Part shown: piece after piece, positions 9,224-18,426 of the stretch
Layout: the number at the start of each line of letters is the position of its first letter
Numbering within the stretch: position 1 is the first letter of the stretch
From: an uncultured Lachnobacterium sp.
GTDB lineage: Bacteria > Bacillota > Clostridia > Lachnospirales > Lachnospiraceae
Direction: 5' to 3'
Length of the DNA stretch: 64,000 nucleotides
Assembly (NCBI GenBank): GCA_900543445.1
Contig: UQRC01000002.1
Coordinates: forward strand, 1-64,000
Translations under genes and position numbers: made by a program
Notes under the pieces: model-generated
What the model saw: only the letters and a program-made list of their open reading frames with translations
The model's database searches: none
What the model was told of the DNA's origin: nothing

Positions 9224-10660
9224 TTATTTAATCCTTTGTTTTCTTGCTTTCATACTTTGTCTTAAATAGGTGAGGTACTTTGCTCTTCTTGCGGCTCTCA
9301 GATTGGCTGCAACGTGCTTCCCTGCATTCACGATAGTTCCCTCGATCCAGCCACTCTCATGCAGTTCCTGATGAGACAGTCCCAGCATAATCAAAAGCTT
9401 CTTACAAATCCGTAGATTACGAATTTCCTTTTGGCTTAATTCATTTGCAATCCCTCTCATGTGATCATCTGCCAGATCGTCAGAGAAAAGCTGCCTGCCA
9501 TACCAATCAGCTTCCCACGCATTCGGTGTTGCCATCACAGTACGGTAAAGCTGCTGCACCATACGAATTCCCTTACCATCAGACAGAATTTGTTTTTCAA
9601 GTATCGCATTTGCGTTGACTTGTACAATATCTGCCTGTCTTGCGATACTCACCAAAATCTCCATATAACGTTCCAGAATACGATGATTTCTTCTCAGATT
9701 ATCTTTGTTCGGATTATCAATCTCCGAAAATACCGGTTCATATTGTCCGTTGCCATATCCTTTTACCATCGGGCACGGTTCGCTGTACATCACCTCATAC
9801 AGGCAATTGCTGAACTCTGCCTTACGCCGGATGCTTCCCTGCGGCTCAAAAAAATATGCTTTATAATGACAGCCAGTCCGATCCTTTGGTAATGCATACA
9901 GTCCAAAATAATATCCGGTAATCTGGATCTCAGGTTGCGACTCTTTTAGTATATTTCTCAGACTCTGCTGAATGGTTCCCACCCAGCCGCTATCAACCAC
10001 ACCATACCTGACCGGATCCAACAGTCCTTCCCGCTTTAAATAACCAATGGTACTGTTATAAGCAGCTTTGGACCTTACATAAATCGTGTCCAACAAATCC
10101 GTCTTATGTTCTCTGCAACACTTTAGGATATATTGTTTTAGTTCTGTAATTTGTCTCGGGTTCAGATTCTTTCTCAATATTCCATTACAGTGAAGTTCTT
10201 CACTGATACGACTGATTTCTTCTTTCTTAAGGCCTGCCCTCTTCAATATCTGATATAGACTGACATCAATCCCTGACAGGAAAATGCGGTCCAGACATTG
10301 TTCGCCCAACAGATGGTATTCCGGTATCCGAAGCGAATACCTTGATACACGCAGATAACGAATTTCAACCGGAACGTTTAACTTCTCTGTGAGTTTCCTG
10401 GCTACCAGATACATAGGATATGCATCTCTGGCGAGGAAATATAGCCTTTTGTGTCCATCCCTGACAGCCTCCTCCAATACCCATGCAACGTATCGTACCA
10501 ATGCCGGAGCCCAGCAGACAACATACATCTGATCTTCCGGTTCATCCAATTCTCTTATGCACTGTTGCGCCGTCCGATACAGGAGTTCATCCTGCTTTAA
10601 TATCTCAAGATAGTTTTCTATTCTCGGCACTGTATTCTGTTGTTTTCCATGTTTTGTCAT
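9224..10660 (-). CDS. Glycan-locus protein with HAD-like ARDxY motif, function unknown
   Basis: About 478 residues. I prefer the ATG at 10660, preceded by GGGTGAG; a GTG at 10669 would add three residues. It has no signal peptide or clear membrane segment. Recognisable elements are LYFLARDAYPMYLVAR near residue 80 and YGVVDSGWVGTIQQSL near residue 220. These are seen in large uncharacterised proteins of capsule and glycan loci that are often labelled HAD-like. Position between the GT4-GT2 fusion and the exporter ATPase supports a role in the same polymer pathway. No reaction can be assigned. Confidence 0.6.
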   Translation of the reverse strand: MTKHGKQQNTVPRIENYLEILKQDELLYRTAQQCIRELDEPEDQMYVVCWAPALVRYVAWVLEEAVRDGHKRLYFLARDAYPMYLVARKLTEKLNVPVEIRYLRVSRYSLRIPEYHLLGEQCLDRIFLSGIDVSLYQILKRAGLKKEEISRISEELHCNGILRKNLNPRQITELKQYILKCCREHKTDLLDTIYVRSKAAYNSTIGYLKREGLLDPVRYGVVDSGWVGTIQQSLRNILKESQPEIQITGYYFGLYALPKDRTGCHYKAYFFEPQGSIRRKAEFSNCLYEVMYSEPCPMVKGYGNGQYEPVFSEIDNPNKDNLRRNHRILERYMEILVSIARQADIVQVNANAILEKQILSDGKGIRMVQQLYRTVMATPNAWEADWYGRQLFSDDLADDHMRGIANELSQKEIRNLRICKKLLIMLGLSHQELHESGWIEGTIVNAGKHVAANLRAARRAKYLTYLRQSMKARKQRIK

Positions 10661-10678
10661 ACATCTCACCCATTCCCG

Positions 10679-12676
10679 TTACAATTCGGCAATCCGTTCC
10701 TTGGCTTTTGCCGTCAAGGCTGATGGAACGATCCGGCTTGCAATAGGACGGAAGATATACAACCATCCTTTTGGCCATAAAATGCCTAAGCCTCGGAAAC
10801 CCTCATATCGAACCTGCCCCTCTCTAAAACGATTAATCCATGAGCGGGTATGGTACTTCTTCCGATCAACACGATAGTATAGTAATGTCTTCTGAATGTT
10901 GTATCCTTTATAGCCTAATCCGAACAGTCGCATGAATAATTCATAATCTTCACATCGAAGCGTCTTCTTGCTTTCTGCATAGCCTGCTACTTTCTTAAAC
11001 AGACTTGCGCGGTACATAACGGTCGGATGTATATAAGGCGAATATTTCAGATAGTCTTCTGTTCCCGGATTCTCCGGTCGTATTCCATCTCCCCAGATTC
11101 CATTCTCATCCATCAATTTGCAGTTGGAGCCACACCACATGTATTCCGGATGTTGTTCAAGAAACATAATCTCTTCTGCAAAACGATTCGGATAGGATAC
11201 ATCATCTGCATCCATACGTGCCAAATATTTGCCCCTTGCAATATCAATGCACCGATTTAATGCATATCCCAATCCATGGTTCTCCTGCGAAGTAATCACA
11301 TGGATTCTTGTATCTCTATCACGCAAACCAGCGATATATTCGTTTACCTCTCTTATCGAAGAACCATCGTTGTAAATCAGGAATTCGAAATTATCGTACG
11401 ATTGATTCAAGACCGAACTGACTGCTTTATCAAACACGGTTAAGTCCCGTTGATTATAGACCCCCATAATTACAGAGATCATTGGAGCCGCAGTCTCATA
11501 TTCGACTGGAACAAATTTGTTTTCCGGCAGTCTCGCATAGATCTGCCGCATTCGTTTCTCAGATTGCTGCAGTGAAAATCGTTGAACCGACTGCAACGCA
11601 TTCTTTGCAAATAACTCTCTCTCTTTGGGATTCTCATACATAAACTGGATTGCCTGCGCAAATTCCCGGACAGAATCCGCCTGACATACCAATCCATTCT
11701 CATGGTCTGTAATATATTCTCTCGTTCCACGATTATCAGCGACAATTAACGGAATACCACTAGCCATCGCTTCCAGTGCTGCCATCCCCATTCCTTCACG
11801 AATGGATGGAAAAACCGACAGATCTGCCGTCTTCATAATTTCTGACATATCATTTCTATATCCACGCAAAACAACCCGATCCGACAGTCCATTCCTCTGA
11901 ATTTCTTCATCCAACGCATCGTGACGATCACCTTCTCCGCAAATACTGTAATAAATATTTTTATTTTGAAGCTGCGCCAGCGCTTTAATTACGACGATGT
12001 GATTTTTGTTTTCATTGAGCTCTCCAGCAGACACGATATGGAACGCATCACGAGGTATTCCCCATTGTTCTCGGATCACAGCGCTTTTTTCGCAATTCTC
12101 ATTATGCGCTTCTATTGGTTCAAACAGGCCAAGATCTACTCCGACACCTGGAATCAGCTCTGCACTTCCATGCTTCTTATAACGAAACCTCTTTGCCCGG
12201 TTATAATCTTCATGATTAATGGTAATAATAATGTCAGACAACTTTGCCAGCATCTTCTCTACAGGGTAATAAAACAACCAGTTTTTGACCGGCGCCCCCT
12301 TAAAGAAATGAAAACCATGGGCAGTATAGATAACAAATGGTTTTCTCTTACTGAATGCTGCAGCAAGACGTCCCAGCACGCCACCATTAGGATTGTGGCA
12401 ATGTATGACGTCAATCTGCTCACGCTCTATAATTCTTGTAAGTTCTCTTAACGCCCATACATTTTTTTTGATTTTGAAGGGATTTTTTTCAATGCTGATA
12501 TGATGCAATACAACACCCATGTTTCGAAGTGTGTCATCCTTTACTTCATAAACAGGCACACCAAAGTTCGTTGCATAATGCACCTGATATCCTCTTTCTT
12601 GAAGAAGTTTGACATTATTTAATTCAAATTGAGACAAGAAACCACTTGTCGTGGTTATAATCAAAACCTTACTCAT
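10679..12676 (-). CDS. Bifunctional GT4-GT2 glycosyltransferase fusion
   Basis: 665 residues. Residues 1 to about 385 form a GT4 (GT-B fold) retaining transferase. It has VLIITTTSGFLSQFELNN, THE-type IYTAHGFHFFKG, SAGELNENKNH and the EX7E motif in PSIREGMGMAALEAMASG. Residues about 399-665 form a GT2 (GT-A fold) inverting transferase, with MISVIMGVYNQ, YNDGSS, and DADD near residue 490 in place of DxD. Two consecutive linkages may thus be made by one polypeptide. It is the first gene of the operon after the promoter at 12756-12783, so it may act early in the pathway. Donor sugars are unknown. Confidence 0.88.
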   Translation of the reverse strand: MSKVLIITTTSGFLSQFELNNVKLLQERGYQVHYATNFGVPVYEVKDDTLRNMGVVLHHISIEKNPFKIKKNVWALRELTRIIEREQIDVIHCHNPNGGVLGRLAAAFSKRKPFVIYTAHGFHFFKGAPVKNWLFYYPVEKMLAKLSDIIITINHEDYNRAKRFRYKKHGSAELIPGVGVDLGLFEPIEAHNENCEKSAVIREQWGIPRDAFHIVSAGELNENKNHIVVIKALAQLQNKNIYYSICGEGDRHDALDEEIQRNGLSDRVVLRGYRNDMSEIMKTADLSVFPSIREGMGMAALEAMASGIPLIVADNRGTREYITDHENGLVCQADSVREFAQAIQFMYENPKERELFAKNALQSVQRFSLQQSEKRMRQIYARLPENKFVPVEYETAAPMISVIMGVYNQRDLTVFDKAVSSVLNQSYDNFEFLIYNDGSSIREVNEYIAGLRDRDTRIHVITSQENHGLGYALNRCIDIARGKYLARMDADDVSYPNRFAEEIMFLEQHPEYMWCGSNCKLMDENGIWGDGIRPENPGTEDYLKYSPYIHPTVMYRASLFKKVAGYAESKKTLRCEDYELFMRLFGLGYKGYNIQKTLLYYRVDRKKYHTRSWINRFREGQVRYEGFRGLGILWPKGWLYIFRPIASRIVPSALTAKAKERIAEL

Positions 12677-12755
12677 TCAACATTATCCCTTGTTATTTGC
12701 AGCATTTTCTCTTAGGTTTTACTATGATGTCAAAGTTTTATATTTATCATTCTAA

Positions 12756-12783
12756 ATAATAGCACTTTACATCGTTTTGTCAA
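12756..12783 (-). promoter_or_regulatory. Sigma-A promoter of the surface-polysaccharide operon
   Basis: On the minus strand a perfect TTGACA (12778-12783) and TATTAT (12756-12761) are separated by 16 bases. This is about 75 bases upstream of the GT4-GT2 gene. No other good promoter was seen down to 4.6 kb, so it may drive the whole cluster. Confidence 0.6.
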
Positions 12784-12948
12784 ATATAACTATACATTTA
12801 TGATTATTATTACTGTACATTAAATTTTGTTTTTTCTGTTGTCAACTCTTCTTTATCGCCTCTGATTATTCACATTCACTTATTATCTTATAGAATATAC
12901 ATAATTGTTAGACAACTTTAATAAATTTTTAGATTTTGGAGATTATTA

Positions 12949-13308
12949 ATGAAGAATTCTTTATATGAACGCATTCACGATCTTCGTGAACGATCTGGAA
13001 TGACGCAGACTGATCTTGCACTACGCATGGGTGTGACAAGATCCGGTGTTAATGCATGGGAAATGGGCATTTCTAAACCAACTCTTGACAATCTGGTTAC
13101 TCTCAGCAGAATCTTTCACACAACAACCGATTATCTCTTAGGCATCGACAAAGAAGATACCGTTGTAATCACAGATTTCACCGTAGAAGAAAAAGAACTT
13201 ATTATGCGAATGGTTAATTATATGGAAGGTGTTCATAATATCAATTCCAAGAATGCCGCAAAATCAACACATCCTTACACCCCATCGGAAAAGAATAGTC
13301 AGAAATAA
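12949..13308 (+). CDS. XRE-family helix-turn-helix regulator
   Basis: 119 residues. Residues about 5-62 form a Cro/CI-type HTH (IHDLRERSGMTQTDLALRMG, TRSGVNAWEMG, PTLDNLVTLSRIF, TTDYLLGID). A short C-terminal tail follows with no sensor domain. TTTTGGAG lies seven bases before ATG. It is one of the few plus-strand genes, divergent from the polysaccharide operon across a 272-base gap, so it may regulate that operon; this is inferred from position only. It shares a hairpin terminator with the convergent rpsI. Confidence 0.8.
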   Translation: MKNSLYERIHDLRERSGMTQTDLALRMGVTRSGVNAWEMGISKPTLDNLVTLSRIFHTTTDYLLGIDKEDTVVITDFTVEEKELIMRMVNYMEGVHNINSKNAAKSTHPYTPSEKNSQK

Positions 13309-13320
13309 AAATGCAAAAAA

Positions 13321-13345
13321 ATCCCGGAAGCCAGGCTTCCGGGAT
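13321..13345. terminator. Bidirectional rho-independent terminator between XRE gene and rpsI
   Basis: Perfect 11-base stem (ATCCCGGAAGC / GCTTCCGGGAT) with a CAG loop. It is flanked by AAAAAA on the left, which is a U-tract for the minus-strand rpsI transcript, and an AT-rich right side. Confidence 0.9.
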
Positions 13346-13377
13346 AAAATCTTTGATATATACTCCGATAAGAGAAA

Positions 13378-13776
13378 TTATCTCTTTGAGAACTGTGGTG
13401 CTCTACGAGCTGCTTTGAGACCGTATTTCTTACGCTCTTTCATACGTGGATCTCTTGTTAAGAATCCGGCAGCCTTAAGTGTAGGTCTGTACTCAGCATC
13501 TACCTGAAGTAATGCACGAGCGATACCGTGTCTGATTGCTCCAGCCTGTCCTGAGTATCCGCCACCGCGTACGTTTACTAATACGTCAAACTTGTCAACT
13601 GTCTCAGTTGCAACTAATGGCTGACGAACAACAACCTTAAGTGTCTCAAGTCCTAAATACTCATCAATGTCTCTTTTATTGATTGTAATCTTTCCTGTTC
13701 CAGGTACTAAATATACTCTAGCAACAGATGATTTTCTTCTTCCTGTTCCGTAATACTTTGTAGTAGCCAATGTCAT
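13378..13776 (-). CDS. rpsI: 30S ribosomal protein S9
   Basis: 132 residues, the usual length for S9. The C-terminus [16 protein letters not shown] reaches into the ribosomal P site and contacts initiator tRNA. Also seen are [19 protein letters not shown] and [19 protein letters not shown]. It is cotranscribed with rplM (14-base gap), as in nearly all bacteria, and is followed by a strong terminator at 13321-13345. Confidence 0.98.
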   Translation of the reverse strand: MTLATTKYYGTGRRKSSVARVYLVPGTGKITINKRDIDEYLGLETLKVVVRQPLVATETVDKFDVLVNVRGGGYSGQAGAIRHGIARALLQVDAEYRPTLKAAGFLTRDPRMKERKKYGLKAARRAPQFSKR

Positions 13777-13790
13777 TTACCTCCCTCTGA

Positions 13791-14219
13791 TTAGAATGTT
13801 AAAGCTTCTGGCTTCTGAGCTGCATGCTTGTGATCTGGTCCAGCGTATACGAATAACTTAGTATACATCTGACGTCCCAGAGGTCCCTTTGGAAGCATTC
13901 CCTTAACAGCGTACTCGATGACACGCTCAGGATGCTTGTTGAGCATCTCCTTAAGAGTTGTCTCCTTCATTCCTCCAACGTAATCAGAGTGACAATAGTA
14001 AACTTTCTGCTCTAACTTCTTACCAGTAACCTTGATCTTCTCAGCGTTAACAACGATTACATAATCACCGGTATCGATGTGTGGTGTGAAGATTGCTTTA
14101 TTCTTTCCTCTTAATACCTTAGCAACTTCTGATGCTAAACGTCCTAATGTCTTACCTTCAGCGTCTACTACATACCATTTTCTATCGATGGTAGCAGGAC
14201 TAGCCATAAATGTTTTCAT
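13791..14219 (-). CDS. rplM: 50S ribosomal protein L13
   Basis: 142 residues, the full family length. Diagnostic segments are [33 protein letters not shown], and [21 protein letters not shown]13 is an early assembly protein of the large subunit. An AAGGAGGAAAACCC site precedes ATG. It is first in the rplM-rpsI operon, with a consensus promoter at 14370-14398 and a leader of about 140 bases. Confidence 0.98.
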   Translation of the reverse strand: MKTFMASPATIDRKWYVVDAEGKTLGRLASEVAKVLRGKNKAIFTPHIDTGDYVIVVNAEKIKVTGKKLEQKVYYCHSDYVGGMKETTLKEMLNKHPERVIEYAVKGMLPKGPLGRQMYTKLFVYAGPDHKHAAQKPEALTF

Positions 14220-14363
14220 GGGTTTTCCTCCTTGATCAATGTTCCATAACTTCTGCGAACAATCTGAAGTCTCGTAATGTCCGGACGCTACTTCTTTGTT
14301 CGGCTTCTATATAGTTTAAATGCTCGCCGGGGCTTTGGCTTACATTTACGTACTATCACAGAC
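14220..14363 (-). promoter_or_regulatory. 5' leader of rplM-rpsI, possible ribosomal-protein (L13-type) leader
   Basis: About 140 untranslated bases lie between the predicted transcription start and rplM. They hold GC-rich pieces (GCCCCGGCGAGC, GCGTCCGGAC). Firmicutes often carry an autoregulatory L13 leader here. I cannot confirm that fold by eye, so the assignment is by position. Confidence 0.35.
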
Positions 14364-14369
14364 TTACAT

Positions 14370-14398
14370 ATTATATTACCTGATACAGCATCTGTCAA
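14370..14398 (-). promoter_or_regulatory. Consensus sigma-A promoter of rplM-rpsI
   Basis: Perfect TTGACA (14393-14398) and perfect TATAAT (14370-14375) with the ideal 17-base spacer on the minus strand. It separates rplM-rpsI transcription from truA upstream. Confidence 0.9.
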
Positions 14399-14558
14399 CA
14401 TTTTCTTACTGAAATTCTGCAAATTTTTCTTTCTAAAATTCCGTATGTTTATGCGTGTTTTCATGCATTCACATGTCTCCCCAAGATGTCGAATACTCAC
14501 ATCATTTCCGCCACAGATTGTTGTGGTTCTTTATATACATCATTTAATTTTCTCGCCT

Positions 14559-15308
14559 TCACTCATTCTCGTAGGTAAGTCCGATCATCGTCAGCCCGTG
14601 CGCTGGAGCGGTCGGTCCCGCTGCACTACGATCACACGCTGCAAGAATGTCCTTAATTGACTCCGGTTCTAACTCACCGCAGCCGACCTTGATCAACGTT
14701 CCTGCGATAATACGGACCATATTGTATAGGAATCCATTTCCGGCAACAGAGATTGTAATGATATCGTTCTCCCGCGTGACCTCGCAGCGGTAGATTGTCC
14801 GCACACTGGTCTGCGACTGTGCGTTCGCTGCGCAAAAGCTTTTGAAATCATGCTCACCGACCAGATACTGCGCCGCCTGCTGCATCTTCTTATCATCCAG
14901 CGGATGGTGATAAAAATAAGTATCGAGTCTTCTAGTCGGCATACGGAAGCGTCGATTCAGGATCCGGTATTCATACGTCTTGCGGCTCTTCGAGAAACGC
15001 GGATGAAACTCCTCATCCACCTCGCAGGAATCCTGTACGACAATATCCTCCGGCAGTCTCTGATTGACTGCGTAACTGATCTTCTCCGCAGGCATCCTTG
15101 TATTCGTATCGAAAATGCATACGTTACCGAGTGAATGCACACCCGCATCCGTGCGGCTCGCTCCGGTCACTTTGATTTCTTCTCCGAGAAGTGCCGACAA
15201 CGCTTCATTCAATTTCTGTTCTATCGTGACACCGTTCGGCTGGATCTGCCAGCCGCAGTAATTCGTGCCATCGTACGCCACGATCATTTTCACGCGCATC
15301 TCAGGCAC
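14559..15308 (-). CDS. truA: tRNA pseudouridine(38-40) synthase TruA
   Basis: 249 residues, typical for TruA. It isomerises uridines 38-40 in the anticodon arm. The catalytic Asp lies in GASRTDAGVHSLGNV. The N-terminal KMIVAYDGTNYCGWQIQPNG and the later GNGFLYNMVRIIAGTLIKVG are both conserved. It follows ecfT by three bases, the classical Firmicute order ecfA1-ecfA2-ecfT-truA-rplM-rpsI. Confidence 0.96.
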   Translation of the reverse strand: MPEMRVKMIVAYDGTNYCGWQIQPNGVTIEQKLNEALSALLGEEIKVTGASRTDAGVHSLGNVCIFDTNTRMPAEKISYAVNQRLPEDIVVQDSCEVDEEFHPRFSKSRKTYEYRILNRRFRMPTRRLDTYFYHHPLDDKKMQQAAQYLVGEHDFKSFCAANAQSQTSVRTIYRCEVTRENDIITISVAGNGFLYNMVRIIAGTLIKVGCGELEPESIKDILAACDRSAAGPTAPAHGLTMIGLTYENE

Positions 15309-15311
15309 CTC

Positions 15312-16127
15312 CTACTGTGGCCAAGGCAGCACGATTCTTGCTGCGATCACAAACACGAGAAACGCGATCACGATTACATAAGCCACATGATCATTCTTCG
15401 TGTAACGAAGCGGCTTCATCTTCGTGCGTCCTTCGCCTCCATTGTAGCAACGGGCTTCCATCGCCATCGCCAGATCATCCGCACGCCGGAATGCCGACAC
15501 AAAAAGCGGAATCAGTAGCGGAATCATATTCTTTGCTTTCTGGATCAGATTGCCATGTTCGAAATCAGCGCCACGCGCCATCTGCGCTTTCATGATCTTG
15601 TCCGTCTCCTCGATCAGGATTGGGATAAAACGCAAAGCGATCGACATCATCATCGCGATCGCATGCACCGGAACATTGATCCGGTTGAGTGGCGATAACG
15701 CCTTTTCCAATCCGTCCGTCAGCTGGTTCGGTGTCGTTGTCAATGTCATCAGTGATGTTCCGATGATCAGATAGACCAGGCGGATCGTCATAACGACTGC
15801 ATTTGCAATACCGACACTTGTCACATGAAACGGTCCCCAGCTCCAGTATTCCGTTCCGCTCGGCGTAAACACGAGATTGAAAAACGAAGTCAGAAGCAAA
15901 AGCACGATGATTGCCTTCAGCCCCTTGACAATGTACTTGAACGGCACCTTTGATGCCTTCACCATATAGACTAACATTCCCGTAATAAGTGCCAGTCCCA
16001 ATACGCCGCGAAATACGAACAGCGCAATAATATATACAAATGTTGAAAAAAGCTTTACGCGCGGGTCCAGTTTATGGATGGCGGAATCCGCCGGATAATA
16101 CTGGCCCAGAGTAATATCTCTTAACAT
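15312..16127 (-). CDS. ecfT: Energy-coupling factor transporter transmembrane protein EcfT
   Basis: 271 residues with about five to six transmembrane segments and the start GQYYPADSAIHKLDPRVKL typical of EcfT. The two coupling helices carry the conserved short motif as ARGADFEHGN (the usual ARG motif) and MAMEARCYNGGEGRTKM. It links the two ECF ATPases to interchangeable substrate-binding S components for vitamins and metals. No S component is encoded in this window. Confidence 0.95.
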   Translation of the reverse strand: MLRDITLGQYYPADSAIHKLDPRVKLFSTFVYIIALFVFRGVLGLALITGMLVYMVKASKVPFKYIVKGLKAIIVLLLLTSFFNLVFTPSGTEYWSWGPFHVTSVGIANAVVMTIRLVYLIIGTSLMTLTTTPNQLTDGLEKALSPLNRINVPVHAIAMMMSIALRFIPILIEETDKIMKAQMARGADFEHGNLIQKAKNMIPLLIPLFVSAFRRADDLAMAMEARCYNGGEGRTKMKPLRYTKNDHVAYVIVIAFLVFVIAARIVLPWPQ

Positions 16128-16136
16128 AGTTTCTCC

Positions 16137-16988
16137 TTACTTGTGAAGTGCCGCCAGTATCGACTGTGCAGCCTCTTTGACCGTGGTAGCTCCGGTGTCG
16201 ACCGGAAGTCCCTTCCCGGCAAGTTCGTTCATTAAATAAGTAACCTGCGGGGCAGCAAGACCAACCGCCTCAAGTTCCTTGTAGTGTGCATAGACTTCCT
16301 TCGGCACACCGTCATACATGACTTCTCCCTGGTTCATAACGATCAGTCGCTCGACATATTCCGCAACATCTTCCATGCTGTGTGATACAAGAATGATCGT
16401 GATACCAAGTTCCTTGTGCATCTTCGACACAAGGCCTAAGATCTCGTCACGTCCCGCCGGATCCAGCCCCGCAGTCGGCTCGTCAAGGATCAGTACCTCC
16501 GGCTTCATCGCAAGCACTCCGGCAATCGCCACGCGACGCTTCTGTCCACCGGACAGATCAAACGGCGGCTGATAATACAGATCCTCCGGGAACCCGACAT
16601 TCTGCAACGCCTCGAACGCACGAAGCTCTACTTCCTTGCGATCGAGTCCCTGATTCTTCGGTCCGAAACACACATCCTCAAAATTGGTCGTCTCGAAAAG
16701 CTGATGATCCGGATACTGGAACACCAGACCAACCTTATTGCGGAGCTTCTTCATATCATAGTCTTCGTCGTAGATGTCTTCACCGTCCACATAGATATGA
16801 CCGCTCGTGGCACGCAGAAGTCCGTTCAAAAGCTGTGTCAGCGTCGACTTTCCGGAACCGGTGTGTCCAATGATTCCGATAAACTGTCCCTTTTCAATCT
16901 GTAAGTTGATATCTTTGAGAGCCTGGATCTGATACGCAGTGCCCTCACTGTAACTGTAATTTATTTTATCAAGTATAATTGATGCCAT
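16137..16988 (-). CDS. ecfA2: ECF transporter ATPase EcfA2
   Basis: ABC ATPase of the ECF module. It has Walker A GHTGSGKST, Q-loop VFQYPDHQLFETT, signature LSGGQKRR, Walker B VLILDEPTAGLD, and switch His in LVSHSMEDV. The reading frame is open to 17048. I place the start at 16988 (MASIILDKINYSYSEG) because it matches family N-termini and has TGAGG nine bases upstream; upstream starts lack a well-spaced site. It follows ecfA1 and precedes ecfT by nine bases. Confidence 0.95.
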   Translation of the reverse strand: MASIILDKINYSYSEGTAYQIQALKDINLQIEKGQFIGIIGHTGSGKSTLTQLLNGLLRATSGHIYVDGEDIYDEDYDMKKLRNKVGLVFQYPDHQLFETTNFEDVCFGPKNQGLDRKEVELRAFEALQNVGFPEDLYYQPPFDLSGGQKRRVAIAGVLAMKPEVLILDEPTAGLDPAGRDEILGLVSKMHKELGITIILVSHSMEDVAEYVERLIVMNQGEVMYDGVPKEVYAHYKELEAVGLAAPQVTYLMNELAGKGLPVDTGATTVKEAAQSILAALHK

Positions 16989-17060
16989 CTCATACCTCAG
17001 GGCGATTCCCTCAACACACATTGTGTAAGTTCGTGATTCACCTTTCATAGCCTTATAATT

Positions 17061-17921
17061 TTACGCCAGTTTCATAATCTCATCCACGAGTTCTTCTCTC
17101 GTCAGAATTCCCGCCGGAATCGGCAGTCCCGACTTACGCAGTTCATCCGCAACGAGAGTCGCCTGCGGCACATCCAGACGATGCTCCTTGAGCTTGTCCA
17201 CCTGTGAGAAGATTTCGCGCGGCGTTCCGTCCATGATAATTTTGCCTTTTTCCATGACGTAGACATAATCCGCATCCACGACTTCTTCCATATAATGCGT
17301 GATCAGCAGAATTGTAACGCCCTTCGTCTTGTTAAGTTCGTGTGCAGTAGCGATGACTTCTTTACGTCCGTTCGGATCGAGCATCGCCGTCGGCTCATCG
17401 AAAATGATGCATTTCGGCTCCATCGCCACAACGCCTGCAATCGCAACACGCTGCTTCTGTCCACCGGAAAGCTTGTTCGGCGAATGCTTGCGATACTTCG
17501 TCATTTCAACCGCTGCAAGACTCTTGTCCACGCGCTCCCAGATTTCATCCGTCGGCACGCCGATATTTTCCGGACCGAATCCGACATCTTCCTCAACCAC
17601 GCTCGCAATAATCTGGTTGTCCGGATTCTGGAACACCATGCCTGCGGTCTTTCTGACCGGGATCGTATTCTCCTCATCGAGCACATCCATGCCATCCACC
17701 CAGAGGGTTCCCTCATTCGGTGTCAGCAAAGCGTTAATGTGCTTCGCAAGTGTCGACTTGCCGGAACCATTATGTCCGAGGATTGCGATAAACTGACCTG
17801 CTTTCACATCCAGATCCACATGATCCAAAGCGGTCGTGATCGATTCCACATTGCCTTCCTCATCTCTTCGGAAGAATTCATGTACTACGCCTTTTGCTTT
17901 AATAATTCCCATCTTATTCAT
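17061..17921 (-). CDS. ecfA1: ECF transporter ATPase EcfA1
   Basis: 286 residues. Walker [11 protein letters not shown]-loop [12 protein letters not shown], signature LSGGQKQR, Walker [13 protein letters not shown], and switch His in LITHYMEEV. It pairs with EcfA2 to power vitamin uptake through EcfT. The start overlaps the end of trmL by eight bases. In many Firmicutes ecfA1 follows rplQ at the end of the ribosomal operon; here it follows trmL. Confidence 0.95.
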   Translation of the reverse strand: MNKMGIIKAKGVVHEFFRRDEEGNVESITTALDHVDLDVKAGQFIAILGHNGSGKSTLAKHINALLTPNEGTLWVDGMDVLDEENTIPVRKTAGMVFQNPDNQIIASVVEEDVGFGPENIGVPTDEIWERVDKSLAAVEMTKYRKHSPNKLSGGQKQRVAIAGVVAMEPKCIIFDEPTAMLDPNGRKEVIATAHELNKTKGVTILLITHYMEEVVDADYVYVMEKGKIIMDGTPREIFSQVDKLKEHRLDVPQATLVADELRKSGLPIPAGILTREELVDEIMKLA

Positions 17922-18417
17922 CCCAGCTCAGTCTATGGAGCTGTCCTTCCAACTTCATATGGTCAAAATGATTCTGGCGCAACGCCTCGTATAGCACGAT
18001 TGCAACCGAATTTGACAGATTTAAGGAACGCGTCTCTCCGATCATCGGGATGCGCACGCACGTATCCGGATTCGCTTTCAGGATCTCCTCCGGAATGCCC
18101 GCGCTCTCCTTACCGAACATGATAAAACAGTCCGGCTCATACTGGACATCCGAGTAGACATGTCTGCCTTTGGTCGTAGCGTAATAAATCTTTGCGCCTG
18201 GATTTCTGCGGCAGAAATCGTCCCAGTTCTCATAAGTTGTCACATCCAGATCCTTCCAATAGTCCATTCCCGCACGCTTTAAGTGCTTCTCGGACAAGGA
18301 GAATCCAAGTGGCTCGATCAGGTGAAGCTTCGTGCCGGTCGCCACGCAGGTTCGCCCGATATTGCCTGTATTTGCCGGAATCTCCGGCTCATGTAAAATG
18401 ATATTTAACTCTGCCAT
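17914..18417 (-). CDS. trmL: tRNA (cytidine/uridine 34-2'-O)-methyltransferase TrmL
   Basis: 167 residues, SPOUT knotted methyltransferase. It shows [33 protein letters not shown], and [20 protein letters not shown], which together build the SAM-binding knot. It methylates the wobble position of tRNA-Leu in other bacteria. It lies in a run with the aminotransferase upstream (nine-base gap) and ecfA1 downstream (overlap). Confidence 0.93.
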   Translation of the reverse strand: MAELNIILHEPEIPANTGNIGRTCVATGTKLHLIEPLGFSLSEKHLKRAGMDYWKDLDVTTYENWDDFCRRNPGAKIYYATTKGRHVYSDVQYEPDCFIMFGKESAGIPEEILKANPDTCVRIPMIGETRSLNLSNSVAIVLYEALRQNHFDHMKLEGQLHRLSWDE

Positions 18418-18426
18418 ATTACATCC

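Noticed and set aside
16989..17048. Longer EcfA2 starting at 17048
   Set aside because: The added 20 residues do not match EcfA2 N-termini and the ATG has no properly spaced ribosome binding site.
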